From Mytilus trossulus (taxonomy: Eukaryota > Mollusca > Bivalvia > Mytilida > Mytilidae), in NCBI RefSeq assembly GCF_036588685.1, contig NC_086378.1, forward strand, positions 48,602,686-48,666,685: DNA of 64,000 nt, written 5' to 3'. Made by a program: the position numbers and the translations under genes. Below the pieces are notes generated by a model that saw nothing but the letters and a program-made list of their open reading frames with translations, did no database searches and had not been told where the DNA came from. Each line of letters starts with the position of its first letter. Position 1 is the stretch's first letter. Shown here in pieces: positions 11,277-24,100 of this stretch.

Positions 11277-11416
11277 ATGTAACGTTACACTGTTTACCGT
11301 TTGTGTTAATTGTTTTTAAATATAATGGGGATAACGGAAGTGCTATTTATAAATATGTTCTATATTTAATTAGTTTTTACGCCCCCTATAAATATCTGAC
11401 CAGTCCGGTTAATCAC

Positions 11417-11447
11417 CCCAGACGCTATATTTAAATATGCGTCTGGG
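11417..11447. repeat. Hairpin CCCAGACGC / GCGTCTGGG
   Basis: Nine-base arms at 11417-11425 and 11439-11447 enclose an AT-only loop (TATATTTAAATAT). It is followed by TTATCGAGACTAC, as is the hairpin at 1908-1945, which suggests a shared repeat end rather than a gene-specific element. Confidence 0.7.
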
Positions 11448-11495
11448 TTATCGAGACTACCATGATTACAGATGGAAATGTTAAACTGTCTGTAG

Positions 11496-11520
11496 TGAAA
11501 TAAAAGTGAAAGTAAAAGTA
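11496..11520 (+). promoter_or_regulatory. IRF/PRDI-like element
   Basis: AAAAGTGAAAGTAAAAGT at 11502-11519 contains AAGTGAAAG, which fits the IRF core AANNGAAA and resembles the PRDI site of vertebrate interferon promoters. It stands about 90 bases upstream of the ATG at 11601, the candidate first exon of an IFI44-like gene. Bivalves have IRF proteins. In this AT-rich DNA such a match can arise by chance, so function is only inferred. Confidence 0.35.
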
Positions 11521-11600
11521 GATGTAAACAAACTTATTGTGGTGTGCAGGTCATGCTAGTGTGTAGTATTGATTGTGTAGTCTAAGAGTAGTCTGTAAAA

Positions 11601-11633
11601 ATGGCACAAAGCGAGATCACAAGGAGGAAAAAG
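11601..11633 (+). CDS. Candidate first coding exon of the IFI44-like gene
   Basis: An ATG in good context (AAAAATGGC) begins MAQSEITRRKK and runs directly into a strong donor, AAAAAG|GTAAGTA, at 11634. The exon ends in phase 0. The first clear acceptor of the downstream GTPase gene (21143/21144) is also phase 0, and the joined frame has no stop. Joined, the gene would make 384 residues. The basic stretch RRKK would run into KK at the junction. The implied intron is 9.5 kb with no other coding signal in it. What else it could be: the first exon of some other transcript. The join is inference from phase and position. Confidence 0.35.
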
Positions 11634-12712
11634 GTAAGTAACATGATGTATGCATTTATTGATATCAGTTTTGTACTAGATTTCAGTAAATATAGTAACT
11701 TGGAGTACTAAAAGGTTGATCTTTGTGACTAGTCTTAGTCATATTATTGTTAGTTGCACAGCTGTATGCTTCGTGTCAATCGATATATAAGTCAAGCCAT
11801 TTCTAACTGTCTGTTATCTTTGTTTTTGTTTGTTCCCTTTTTATTAATCGAACCCTTTTTTTTGAGTAATTATATTGATTTTCGTTTTTTAATCGTAGCC
11901 TTTTATGACTATGAAGTTTGGGGTTTGCTTATTTTTAAAAGCCGTGCGTACCATATATATCCACGTCATTTTGAACTCATTGGAAATCATGAAACAATTT
12001 ATATGTGTAAAAGCCGGTTTCTTGAGGCTTTTAGTAAATAATAACTAAACTTCTGAATAGGGTTCTGTAACTTTTATTTCAGACTAACGAAGTAATGGTA
12101 ATGTAAATAAAGCCCTGTAAAACATAAATGTACTTATAAATTACAGAAAGATAAATCTGTTTACTAAGTAATAATAATTAAAACTAATGTTCGTAATTCA
12201 TTATCATGCAAACTTATTTAGCTGCATACATATGTATCTGATCACAAAAATATATAATGTGGATACCATAGCAATTACTTGTCTCAATTACAATTATACC
12301 AATTCGACTTTAAGTTAATATAGTACATGTTCTCATATGCTGTCTCATACCAAAGTCTATTGAACAATACTTGTGTTGATAATCTAAACTACACAAAACG
12401 TAAGCAGCATGCTTGTTAAATCAAAAAGCAACTAATCACAAAAAGTAACAATAAAAACAAAGCAAATATTAAAAACTAAAGCTAAGCGAAGCAAGTGAAG
12501 AATACAAATACACTTAGCTTACCTCACATATCGTGCAAGTGGCACATTTCCATAAAAACCATATTATACACTACATCTTTAGTACAGTAAGGTTTGAATA
12601 TACCTGTATAACAAAAATGATTATTATAAATCTTGGTTAAGCAATGTTTATTGTTTATAGTGAAAATCAATATCAATCTAGATATCTATTTTTAGTTCTT
12701 ATATTGATTTAC

Positions 12713-13294
12713 TTAAAGTCATAAGAAACCTCAAATAAAAAAAAATTAATGCATATGATTTTTATAACTCAATGGATAGTTTTCATTATAAAACTTATGT
12801 AAATATACTTTTTTCTGAAGAAAATTCTTTAATTTATTCATATTTAGAAGAAGTTTACTTTATTTGAATAGCTTCCTTCCAGCAAGCAAATTCCCCCGAC
12901 ATATTTTCCGTATGCAAGGTGACCTCAGTGTGACCCATCTCGTAAAAATCCGGTGACCACAATACGCATGGATGTCCTTAAAATAAACTATTATCTGAAT
13001 TTACATGTTAAACACGTGCTCAATTTCCATGCTTTTTGTTTATTTTTCGTCAATTGTTGACAAACAGGTGACAATCGTTAAACTTCATCTTCAAAACACG
13101 AACTTTAATTACCTGCCATATTTTCACAACAACACTGACCAATTGAAAAAAAATAATTGACAATTATACGAAATTTACACGAAAAAAATGATAAATTCGA
13201 GCACAGAAGACTAAGTTTATGATGTTTGTATGCATTGGTTCAAGAATTGGAAGAACATTATTTTTCACCGGTCACTCGTTTCTTATGACTTTAA
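12713..13294 (-). mobile_element. 580-bp terminal-inverted-repeat element, copy 1
   Basis: The ends are TTAAAGTCATAAGAAAC (12713-12729) and its complement GTTTCTTATGACTTTAAA (from 13278). A second copy lies in the opposite orientation at 58474-59048. The copies share long stretches, for example AAAAATCCGGTGACCACAATACGC here and the complement there, and TTCAAGAATTGG. No transposase is encoded, so it is a non-autonomous DNA element (MITE-like). Confidence 0.85.
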
Positions 13295-16200
13295 ATTCGA
13301 TTTACCTTTAAACATTGCAACATTCTTTCGGTCTACTCGACACTCGCATTCATTCAATTTATATGTAAACTTTATCTTCAAATCATTATACCAGATTTAA
13401 TAGGTTATTGAAGTATTATTTTATATGATCGTAAAATTCAACTGTTCTTATGTTTTAATATACATTTACGATCTCCTTTGTTATGAAATTTAACTCTCGT
13501 TCTCGACATTCACTCTAACATGCATACGTGTAAAATATGAACTATTGGACAGTTACTGCAAATTTAATAAAGAAAGATATAGAACTGACCTTATAAATGA
13601 AACTCCAATCACAGAATTGTTATAGATTAATTTATAAAGTTGTTAATTTGCAGGCAGGTAAATATAGGTGTTGACCACAAGATGTCTTCCCATAAGATAT
13701 AGAACAAAAGAATTAAACCGCCAAAAGTACTGACCAATAGTAGAATTGTCCGAAAGCGGTCAAATCAACCGTGAAAATAAAGTGATAACTACAGTGAAAT
13801 CAGACTTAACCAAACCATAAGAATAGAATTCGTCCGTCAATAGTCTATGTCAATAGGTCAAAATAGAATAACACATAATACTAATCCTTAATTACAGAAT
13901 GTAATTAATAAGCTAACAATATAATTTTATTCAAATATGTACTAATATCAATTACTAAGAATAATATGAGGAAGGCGCTACCTTAAATGCCAGCTTTATA
14001 ATGTCCTAGATATTGATTGGTTGTTGGTGGTTTAATGTTCAGTGGCAAATATTTCATGCATGTTCAGAACGAATGTCCAAGGCTACAATAACGTTTTGTT
14101 TATATCTAAAATAAAATTATAAGTTCAGATGGAAAATGCTATTTTTCTTGAAAAAAATATTCTGATTCCCAAATTGATGAATAAAAAAGCATAGGACAAA
14201 AAAATATTTTGAATCCAGATCTTTGCCTAAAATGATTTTATCTTTCAGATATGCAAATTAAATTTAACTTTTATATATCTAAAAACATAAAAACTTCCCA
14301 AACCGCACATGTCAGTCTGTACACAGTATTTTTTAGGTGATAATAAGACTGTATTTGCCAATTTGTTATGATAAACCTTAATACTAGTGTTAAATTTTGA
14401 CTAAATAATTTTAAATGATAGCACTGAAGGGCTTCGGTAAAAAAAAATCTGACTCGAATAAAAACATTTGTATTTCTGATCATCTTCAGTTTGTGAGTTC
14501 TACATCAATATCTGACATGTACTATGTAATTCAGAGTCAGTTTTATGTCATTTCTTGCATATATTTTTTTTGTTACATGTACATAATGTAGCTTAATTTT
14601 CAAGTTCTTATATGATAGCAAAAAAAAATTGAGAATGGAAATGGGAAATACAAGCATGTTAAAAAAAACACATTTGGTTTCAGACAATAACTTGAGTTAA
14701 GTAAATGGAATTCCATGAAATTTTACCAGGAGGTTCATACACAAAACTCAAAATGGAAGATAAGAATTGATTTTGGGGTTATAGTTCATTATTGGAGGTA
14801 TTTTTATTTTTATATTTTGGGTTTTTCTTCCAAAAATTACCTTATTTACATCAATTATACTCATCTAGTACAGATTTGGCAGGACTCAAAATATGGTGTT
14901 TTAAACATTTTATCTGTAGTCTGTGCATTTTTCCTATGATGTACATGTACTTCTTGATAATGTTGATGTGAGTATCATGATAAAGAAAATATATTTGGTA
15001 ACCGTAAGTATATATTCACAATTGACATGCACCAGGGCGAGAAAAGGATCATCTTTCCCTTTAATTCCAAAAATTGAACATGATTTGTTTTCTCTCACAG
15101 AAACACATGAGTTATTTGGTAAATAAAACATTTGTCAATGTTTGAAACTTTCAGTAATAAAAATTCAGTTTAGCTTGTTTGAATGTTTCACTGATTGTGT
15201 GAAAATTTTAACAGCAATGTACAAAACACTTGAATAAATTACATTATCTGCAGAATTATTGATAACTTTCCTCACAACAAATTCACAAGGACATAGAACT
15301 TACACATTGTCTATGCTATTCTGATCTGAGTTTTATACATACATATACTGGCATGGCTGTGCTGTTTCAAGTTGTCTTCTTTTTCTGTTTCCTAAGAAGT
15401 ATTTGTTTAACCTGTTCAGTCACTATAAAGTGTTACAATTCTTATTTAGACGCAACACATAAATAGTGACCAAAAAGGTTCTGTTTTCACACGAGAGGAG
15501 CTAGAAAAAAATTAAATGTACACATTTTCAATAGTTAGTAGGACTTACTTTCATATGGAATTAAGGAGATATGTACATGTAGTTCGAGACTTCTGCTGAA
15601 TAGAAATATGTGGGTCTACCTGTGCCTGTTTTCAAATTAGTCCATATTGATCTAAAGGATCTAAAATTAAAATATGTTTGATTTCAACTGACATAAAAAA
15701 AAAAATGGTGTTATTTATATGCGCAATATACATCTGCAGTCGTATCAGGCTGTGCATGGCAAAGCATTTTATTGCCTTTAGGTTTGCACTTTTTTTTTTG
15801 GTCATGAAAATAAATTTGCTAACATGAGAATACCCTAATTTTACCTAAATTGTCAGGTTTTTTTTAACAAACTTTTTTTTATGTACCAGACAAAAGTTTA
15901 TTATGTGCTTATTTTGTAGACTTCCCTTGTTTACAATAGAGTTATACCAATTTAATTTTGAGTCCATGTACAGTCATTGAAAAATTAGTTTGAAATAACA
16001 TCCAAACAATCCATGATCCTGTAATGAGACAGGAACCCAAATTCCATACATCTTTACATGTATGGTTAATTTCAAATCCTTTAAACTGGGATATAAAAAG
16101 AGATTTTGTTTTATTTCATGCTGTAACTATTATTTTTGGAAGAAAAGGATGTTCATGGTAACACATTTAATTTGCTCATTTTATTGGAACCCAATTGAAC

Positions 16201-17029
16201 CTTTCCATAGATTCACCTGGTAGTTACCTGTCCATTTACATTTTTTGCAGTTCTTTTGTCCCATTGAACAAATACAACAGGTATTGTTCTCTGTATAGTT
16301 TATAGTCACTCAGACCTTTAAATTTCTTCTAAGAGAAATCTATCACTTATTAATTAATGTACCAGAGTAAAAAGATGATAATAAGATAATTTCACATGGT
16401 GAAACAAAACTTGTAAGTTTTTTGCAGGTATTTTTTGTTGAATAGGTGCAATTTGGTTACTGAGTACAATTTTTGTACTGTGATGTTATATCATAAGTGT
16501 GTATTGCTAAATAGGTTGAAATGTGAACCTGATAGTGATATAGTCATAAAGTACTTGGTAGAGTGAAAATGTTTTGATCAGGGATAAACTGATGCATAAA
16601 ATATGCAGGCGACTGCTGCAGCTTGAATTTTAAAGGATGTAGCCCACATTCTTCCAAGTAACATGCCCTATATACACATCATGGTTTATTCTCATGGGTT
16701 ATCATAATAACTCCATCTTCCCATAAAATCCAATTTTGGACAATATTGAAGCATACAATATATACAGTAGTCAGTTCTAAATGTACTACTCAGACTCAAG
16801 TCTCCTTTTATGATTAAACTTAGAGAGAGAAAACAAAACAGTTTCCATTTCCTGGGACTGTATAAGGTTTGACATAATCAATGAAAAGATGTCTTGAGAG
16901 TTTGCCATTTAGAAAGTACAGAATAAGAAGATTGTGAATTATTTGAATGTTTTATTAACTTTTGTTAAGTTTTGAATTAGTCTGTGGACTACCAAAGGAT
17001 CCAGAGGGAGACCCTTTTCTTTAGGGAAA

Positions 17030-17130
17030 AAAATATGATTTTATAGGGAATAACTGAAGCATGACTGGAGCGCACCGTCAGACCCCCCCCCCCCCCCCCC
17101 CCCATTTTATGAAAAATGCTGGATTCGCTA
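17030..17130 (+). repeat. Dispersed repeat with a 21-base C run
   Basis: AACTGAAGCATGACTGGAG and the following C run (17083-17103) match the repeat at 22430-22560 (TTACTGAAACATGACTGGAG then CCCCCC). The C run is long enough to form G-quadruplex or i-motif structures and to vary in length. Confidence 0.7.
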
Positions 17131-17838
17131 TTGACTACATGAATAACCGTGATCACATCCAACTGTATAATTATCACTGTTCCTTGGTGTGGGGAATAAT
17201 GATATGTGGCAGATAAACATAAAGGAGTCATGGTCAACCAGTGCACCGGAGTTTACCCCGCATACCCGACATGGTCAATTTGTAAAAAGAAATGCGAAAT
17301 ATATTGCTTGCAGAGTTTTTTTCCTGTGTTCCCATGGCTGGACGGAACTTTTACGCTAAATATGTTTTCGTTAACTATGATTTTGTGACTTTTGAATGAA
17401 GTACCTGTGATTATTTAGGACAGTTAATTTGCTTTGACCTCACTGATAATAGAATGTTGAAGCAGACGAAACATGGCGTCGGATGTTGTTGTCATTACTT
17501 CGGTAATTTCCGTGGTACAATAAAATTTAAATAAGCTACACAAGTAGCCAACATTTCTGAATTCTTGTTTTTGCAAACAAATAAAAATTCATGTCGTATT
17601 TAACATCGAATTTGTTCCGTTCTGCCTGTTTTTACAAGATCGCGATTAAACGAGAATTTTGGCAGCCATTAATAAAAAATAATCGTACGAGATTTAACGA
17701 GAGTGACGAAACTTTTCAGATGGGTCGTCTAGCAAGAGTTATCGTTCTTTGTCCCAAAACGATGCTTCTACCATAAGTGCCAGCTAAAGCTGGCATATAA
17801 AAATATACAAATTACATAAAATAACAGACTATCACATA

Positions 17839-17862
17839 TGAATAGAATAGAATAGAATATTT
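17839..17862 (+). repeat. AATAG pentanucleotide run
   Basis: About four tandem AATAG units followed by ATATTTTTATTTCCC. A simple microsatellite with no coding role. Confidence 0.8.
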
Positions 17863-20480
17863 TTATTTCCCAAAGTACAGGGATTATAAAGGGCATAAAC
17901 TCAGATACAATTGATTTACATGATTGGTAACAACAGCAATAATAAAGGCATATAACATATAAATTTGGAATATAAGCATTTGTCAGAATCAAGCTACAAT
18001 CAACAAATATAAATGTGAATAAAAGAATAATAAAATTACATTATATATGTATTTGTTCTCAAATTATTTACTTGACTAAGTGTCAGTGTTCATACTTGTA
18101 TGTACGGTGCAGTCCGGTGTATCCGCGCACCTAAGACTTGTGACCTCTCTTCGTTCAACTGATAAAACCTATAATTGGATAATATTGTGTGAACAAATTC
18201 ATAACATACTTTTATTTCATAAAATTTTCTGTTTGTATGGTTTCATCCTAGTAAGATCGATTTTCTGTAATGTGTGTCCAAAATCCCTGTTCTGAGAGTT
18301 TCTCAAATGTCCCGGTGATTTCGCGCATGCCTTCAAAAAATAGCTTATAAGTTTGACTTTAATAAAACAAAAGTTATCTGACGATGTACTTTTTTAATGG
18401 AAATTCGGCAAATCACGGGATTGAAGTTATTAATTAACTCTTGAACTTATCAATTTGATTCTTTTTCATTCCATTGAAAGGCTAAAACAATAACAAGAAC
18501 GATTTTGTGTGTAACTGTGTTAATACATGTATGACAAAATCAGCTAATGCGCGATATCACAGGCCGTGCGGACACCGGCGACTCCACTGTAATTGCATTA
18601 ATTAGAAGACATCTTACTAGGTACATAATCATTCGACGTGTATGAGGGACTGGATGGGGGGTCTGTTATTCTGTAAACATTAAGTTTATCACCCATTTTT
18701 TCTCTTAATTTTCAAAACATTAACGTCTTCTTTCTCTCTAATCTTCAATAAATTAGACCAAGACCACGCATTTCTCTAATCTTCATTTTTTCCCTTTATT
18801 CTCTTATCTTCATTTTTAAGGGCATTATTCTTTAATCATTTAACCCTATCCAAACCCTCGTGTATATAGTGAAGTCGGTCTTTTTCAGAAACAAATTTGA
18901 TCAGCATTTTCATTGAATAGTCTATCTGAAAAAGACACTAAACCATATTTTACTGGGACGGTAATTTACCATTTTGGACATATTAAGACCATTCATCATT
19001 CATGAACAAGAATTTCTTTTTTGAAACACGATGTTTTTTTGTTTTTTTACAATAATCTTTATTGGGAAGAAATTATTTTCCTTTTCACTTTTGAAACAAG
19101 TTATTTGTTTTCAAGACTTTTAAAATCATGATACATAAACCGACAATAACTGGGACAAAAACGAAAATAAAAAAACATGCTCCACGTTCGGCTTGTGTAA
19201 AAGATTGGTGAAACAGTAAAATTAAGAAAATTATTAACTCAAATCAAGTTTAATAAGAAATTCGAGAAACCTATAAAGATAAGCAGAACTTTTACAATTT
19301 ACATAAAACGTTCTCTTGGTTTCTGGTCTTACTCTGATTTATTAATTCAAACCAAAGAGATTTGGGTCAAATTGTACAAGACGATGGGAGGTGGTGGTTT
19401 TCTGGACCCATACTATAAACTAGTGGTCATCAAATGTCTCTTATTAAACCTGATGTGGGCTACTTTTCACATTTCTTTTAACCATAACAAGGGCGTTATT
19501 TTGCACCTGTCCTAGGTCAGGAACTTGATGCTCTGTGGGTTTCGTGTGTTGATTTGGTTCATAAGTGTTTCTCGTTTCTGGATTTTTTATAAAATACAAC
19601 CGTTGGTTTCCTGTTTGAATGGTTGTACACTTTTTTCGGGGACCTTCATATCTTACTGCATGCTAATCATTTTATAAAATCTGTTTTACATAGTTTACAC
19701 AAACAATGCAATTTAATTGAGAATTTCTATGAGTTAACACATGGCATGGGTAAAATCTTTTTGTTCCTACTGTGCTATAATCTGGATAATGTATAGCAAA
19801 GATGTGCATAACTTCCTTAGATATAAAGCAAAGTTCAAATTTATTTTTACCTTTAGGGGCGGTTCCTGGATTTTGAAAGGGGTGTTATTCTATCAAATAA
19901 AAAAAATTATCACCGAGTGTAGCAACACTAAAGACAGTATTGGCGATTTTAAGCTAATTTAAAAACACGATACTTTGTCTAATCCAAAGGTTAACGAAAT
20001 GTTCGCCTCCACCCCCGAATCCGCCAGCTGCCTTGAAATTACGACAAAGTTGAACTTGGTACACACATCGTAGTTTCCAAATAGGAAAACAAGATTTCTC
20101 ATTCCTCTTTTTTTTATTTATCTAAGCTGGGTTATTATATTTTGTGTACAACGTAAATCTTAAATCAGTGTTTTAAAGTCAGAAAGATAGTTCAAACAAT
20201 AAATGGTGATTTCTGCAAAAAAAAAAGGAATGCATCTAAGAATATCCGAATAAAAGAAATCTGATTTGGATTAGTTTTAGACTCAATGGAATTTATAACG
20301 ACTTTTTGAATATCTTTTCCTATTTAATAGTGACGATTTTAAGATTGAATTTAATGACAATCATATCTAAATTTGTTTTAAAACAGGGGAATTAGCTGGA
20401 GATCAATCAGATTTCATTTAGATGGACGTGTCTTAAACAGTAATATACATTTTTGTGATGTAGTAGATAAAAAGAAAATT

Positions 20481-20515
20481 GTGTGTGTGTGTGGGGGGGG
20501 GGGGGGGGGGGGGGG
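20481..20515 (+). repeat. GT repeat running into a 23-base G run
   Basis: About six GT units lead into 23 uninterrupted G residues (20493-20515). It is a strong candidate for G-quadruplex formation and for length polymorphism or assembly error. Confidence 0.85.
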
Positions 20516-20959
20516 CGGAGAGTAAAAGGTTTTGAAAGAAAAACGTAAACGTAGTTTCTGTTTCTTTAACATTCCATATTTAAGTAATATAACATCTTCC
20601 TCTCTTTTTTTTCTCTAAGCATATCATAGAGGGAAAGAAATTCAAAAGCAATTAATCTAAATTCAACAACCCTTTCAGTTATGATTTTTTTTCATACACC
20701 GATTTGAAAGTACACAATTTGTCAAAGACTTAATCGTCACCAATTAAATTAAAATTGGGAATAAATTAAACGGAAACGATAATAAAAAAAATGCCATTAA
20801 ATCGTAATTTTACAATAAGTCTAAATTTTAAAAAAATATTAATTTAAAACTGATCAAAGTAGTAATTCCTCCTTTCTTTATCCTACAAAAAACTTTCCTA
20901 GGATCCGTGGATTGCGGAATTTCTAAAACGTTCACGTAAACTGATTGCGTCATGTGTTA

Positions 20960-21117
20960 AAACAGTTATTGGCCAATCAAATCGGTATATGTAATTTAAT
21001 CTGCACAGCACGAGATGACCCAATAACTCGAACTCCTACGTCATTCGGGTTAAGCAGGGTCACTCGAACTGTGCAGATTAAATGACATATATCGACTTGC
21101 TTGTTTAATAACTATAA
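20960..21117. repeat. Fold-back element just before an exon
   Basis: The outer arms of about 47 bases (from ACAGTTATTGG at 20963 to CTGCACAG at 21007, and CTGTGCAGATTAAATG from 21069 to about 21115) are reverse complements with roughly three-quarters identity; the inner part ATTTAATCTGCACAG is perfect. The structure ends about 25 bases before the acceptor of the GTPase exon at 21144, so it would sit over the branch-point region. Confidence 0.75.
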
Positions 21118-21143
21118 CATAATTGAGAAGGTTTTTTTTACAG

Positions 21144-24100
21144 AAAAAAGACGACAAATGGAAGCCAGATGTTGAGGGGCATCATGAAGACCATCACTTT
21201 AATTTGAATGCTGACGAAGAGGCAATTAAAGACTACCAATTTATTATACATGTTGATGATGATCCAACCAAAGATCCTATGTATGATCAAAAACAAGATT
21301 TACTGGACGAATGTAAAAAATTATTAGGAACCACGTTATCAGGAAAAAGGCCTCTGAATATTGCAGTTTTAGGGCCCCCTGGCTGTGGAAAATCTGCATT
21401 CCTTAATACAGTGTTTGCTAGTTTAAGCAACGATCGGTGGAGAGAGCATGCCAAACATGGAAGTTTTAGTTCCATTGGTAAACAAGTAACTAGACGACTT
21501 AAAAGGTGAATAACTTAAAATTATTTGACCTTAGTAGGCTGTATAGAATTGTTGTTCATAATTTTATTATTTTTCGAAATTGTCTGAAAAGTCTATTGAC
21601 CGGTAAATAGCTTCAAAAACTATTTACTGGATATGAAAAATAGGAAGATTTGGAATTATTGCCAATCAGACAACTGCGGGTATCCATCAGAGACCAAATG
21701 ACGTATAGAAGTTTACAGCTTTTATTCATGTAGGTCATTGTACGCCCTTCAACAATGAGTAAAATACTTGCGGCGCAGTCAGCTATAAAAGGCATCAAAA
21801 CGACAAAGTTAAAACAATTCAAGCGAAGACACCAACGTCCATTTATGAATAAAAAAAATATAACGATGATATACAACAACCACTAAATTAAAGGCTCCTG
21901 ACCTCGGCACATCCAGATTTTGAAAATATAAAGACACATATTTTTATTTATACGACATATTTCCATTTTTATATATTTATGTATTTATTTTCAATATTTC
22001 AGCTATAAAAAGGAAGTCTATTACAAAGAAACGGATACAGTTTTAATGCCTACGTTTATAGATATGACTGGATTCGAAAACGAGGATTCAGAACTGAACA
22101 GAGAACTTTTAAACATAATTTTGAAAGGAAAAATGAAAGAAAATGAACTCCTCTCAGATGTCATTGAATACGGAAAGAAATACGGAGGAAATGCCTTAAG
22201 AATGAAATACAGTTCCAGACTTGTTTACAAACGGGTAGACCGTATTATAGCTGTCTGTTCGTGTAACCCGTTGTCTAATTTACCACGTGCTTTGTTTGAG
22301 ACGATAGCTGAAATCGCCAGTAATAAAGGTAGGTTTAATATGTAAGTCAGATGCTTGCAAATTCTGGACGCAAATTATTGCCCCTTTCAATTGGAAGTAT
22401 AGATACCATGCTTACATATTCTATTCTAAACAGCGTAGGCTAATCCAGGGGACCTGGTCCCCCCCCATTCGTAGAATAAATAGGGAATTACTGAAACATG
22501 ACTGGAGCCCCCCTTTTAAAGTAAGTCAGTGGACCCTCTAATGAAAAGTGATCCGCCACTGAACAGTCATGTTCATTGAACTTTAGTTCCAATATTGAAG
22601 TCAAATTTCGTTTGGTGAACATCACAGTAACAAGTACTATATATACCATGGTTATTACGAGTTAACATATTTAAACAAACGAATCCGAAGGATGAGTTTG
22701 TTTAAATATGTTAATGAGTAAGACACATGGTATATAAAATTTGTAATATAAATAAAATGATTGACAGCTTCAAGACCTTCAACTAATATCGGAAATTGAT
22801 CACGTTACAGTTTTATCCAATGAAATGGAAGCTCGCGCAAGTCACTTTTGCGCCTCGTGTATGATCTTCTGTGTAATTCATGTAATAGAACCCCTGAATT
22901 TGCAAAAAGGAAAAAAAATGTCAGATTTTCCCGATTTTTATTTAGTTTTGCGCCCCGTGTATGATTGTATGCGCAGGTAATTTCATAATGTCATCAGACT
23001 GAGGTAAACAAAAATATCGGATTCCAGCGACAAGGATTAAATAATTATTCTAATGACGGTAAGAAATGTTTTTATACGACCGCAAATTTTGAAAAAATTT
23101 TCGTCGTATATTGCTATCACGTTGGCGTCGTCGTCTGCGTCGTCGTTGTCGTCGTCGTCGTCGTCGTCCGAATACTTTTAGTTTTCGCACTCTAACTTTA
23201 GTAAATGTGAATAGAAATTTATGAAACTTTAACACAAGGTTTATGACCATAAAAGGAAGGTTGGTATTGATTTTGGAAGTTTTGGTCCCAACATTTAGGA
23301 ATTAGGGGCCAAAAAGGGCCCAAATAAGCATTTTCTTGGTTTTCGCACTATAACTTTAGTTTAAGTTAATAGAAATCTATGAAATTTTGACACAAGGTTG
23401 ATGACCACAAAAGAAAGGTTGGGATTGATTTTGGGAGTTTTGGTTTTAACAGTTTAGGAATTAGGGACCAGAAAAGGGCCCAAATAAGCATTATTCTGGG
23501 TTTTCGCACAATAACTTTAGTTTAAGTAAATAGAAATCAATGAAATTTAAATATAATGTTTATGACCACAAAAGGAAGATTGGTATTGATTTTGGGAGTT
23601 TAGATCCAAACAGTTTAGGAATTAGGGGCCAAAAAGGGACCCAAATAAGCATTTTTCTTGGTTTTCGCACCATAACGTTAATATAAGTAAATAGAAATCT
23701 ATGAAATTTAAACACAAGGTTAATGACCATAAAAGGAAAGTTGGTATTGATTTTGGGAGTTTTGGTCCCAACAGTTTAGGAAAAAGGGGCCCAAAGGGTC
23801 CAAAATTAAACTTTGTTTGATTTCATCAAAATTGAATAATTGGGGTTCTTTGATATGCCGAATCTAACTGTGTATGTAGATTCTTAACTTTTGGTCCCGT
23901 TTTCAAATTGGTCTACATTAAGGTCCAAAGGGTCCAAAATTAAACTAAGTTTGATTTTAACAAAAATTGAATCCTTGGGGTTCTTTGATATGCTGAATCT
24001 AAAAATGAACTTAGATTTTTTATTATTGGCCCAGTTTTCAAGTTGGCCCAAATCGGGGTCCAAAATTAAACTTTTTTGATTTCATCAAAAATTGAATAAA

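Larger units (their letters stand above)
11634..21143 (+). other. Long non-coding stretch, putative first intron
   Basis: No coding exon is convincing across these 9.5 kb. It holds a 582-bp inverted-repeat element (12713-13294), a C-run repeat (17030-17130), a pentanucleotide run (17839-17862), low-quality repeats near 19500-19650 and 19855-20030, a GT/G tract (20481-20515) and a fold-back (20960-21117). Apparent frames such as those at 11754, 14715, 17591 and 18080 have no family resemblance and no consistent codon pattern. Confidence 0.45.

Noticed and set aside
15035-15114. Exon-like segment with CACCAG acceptor and TTTG|GTAAAT donor
   Set aside because: The acceptor tract is poor and the only open frame does not match the phase-0 donor at 11633.
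17473-17502. ATG exon-like segment MASDVVVITS before GTAATT
   Set aside because: The phase would fit the GTPase acceptor at 21144, but the donor is weak and it could equally be chance; 11601 has a much better donor.
23050-23250. Arginine-rich - strand frame (RRRRRRQRRRRRRRQR)
   Set aside because: It is a translation of the GTC trinucleotide tract and has no supporting context.
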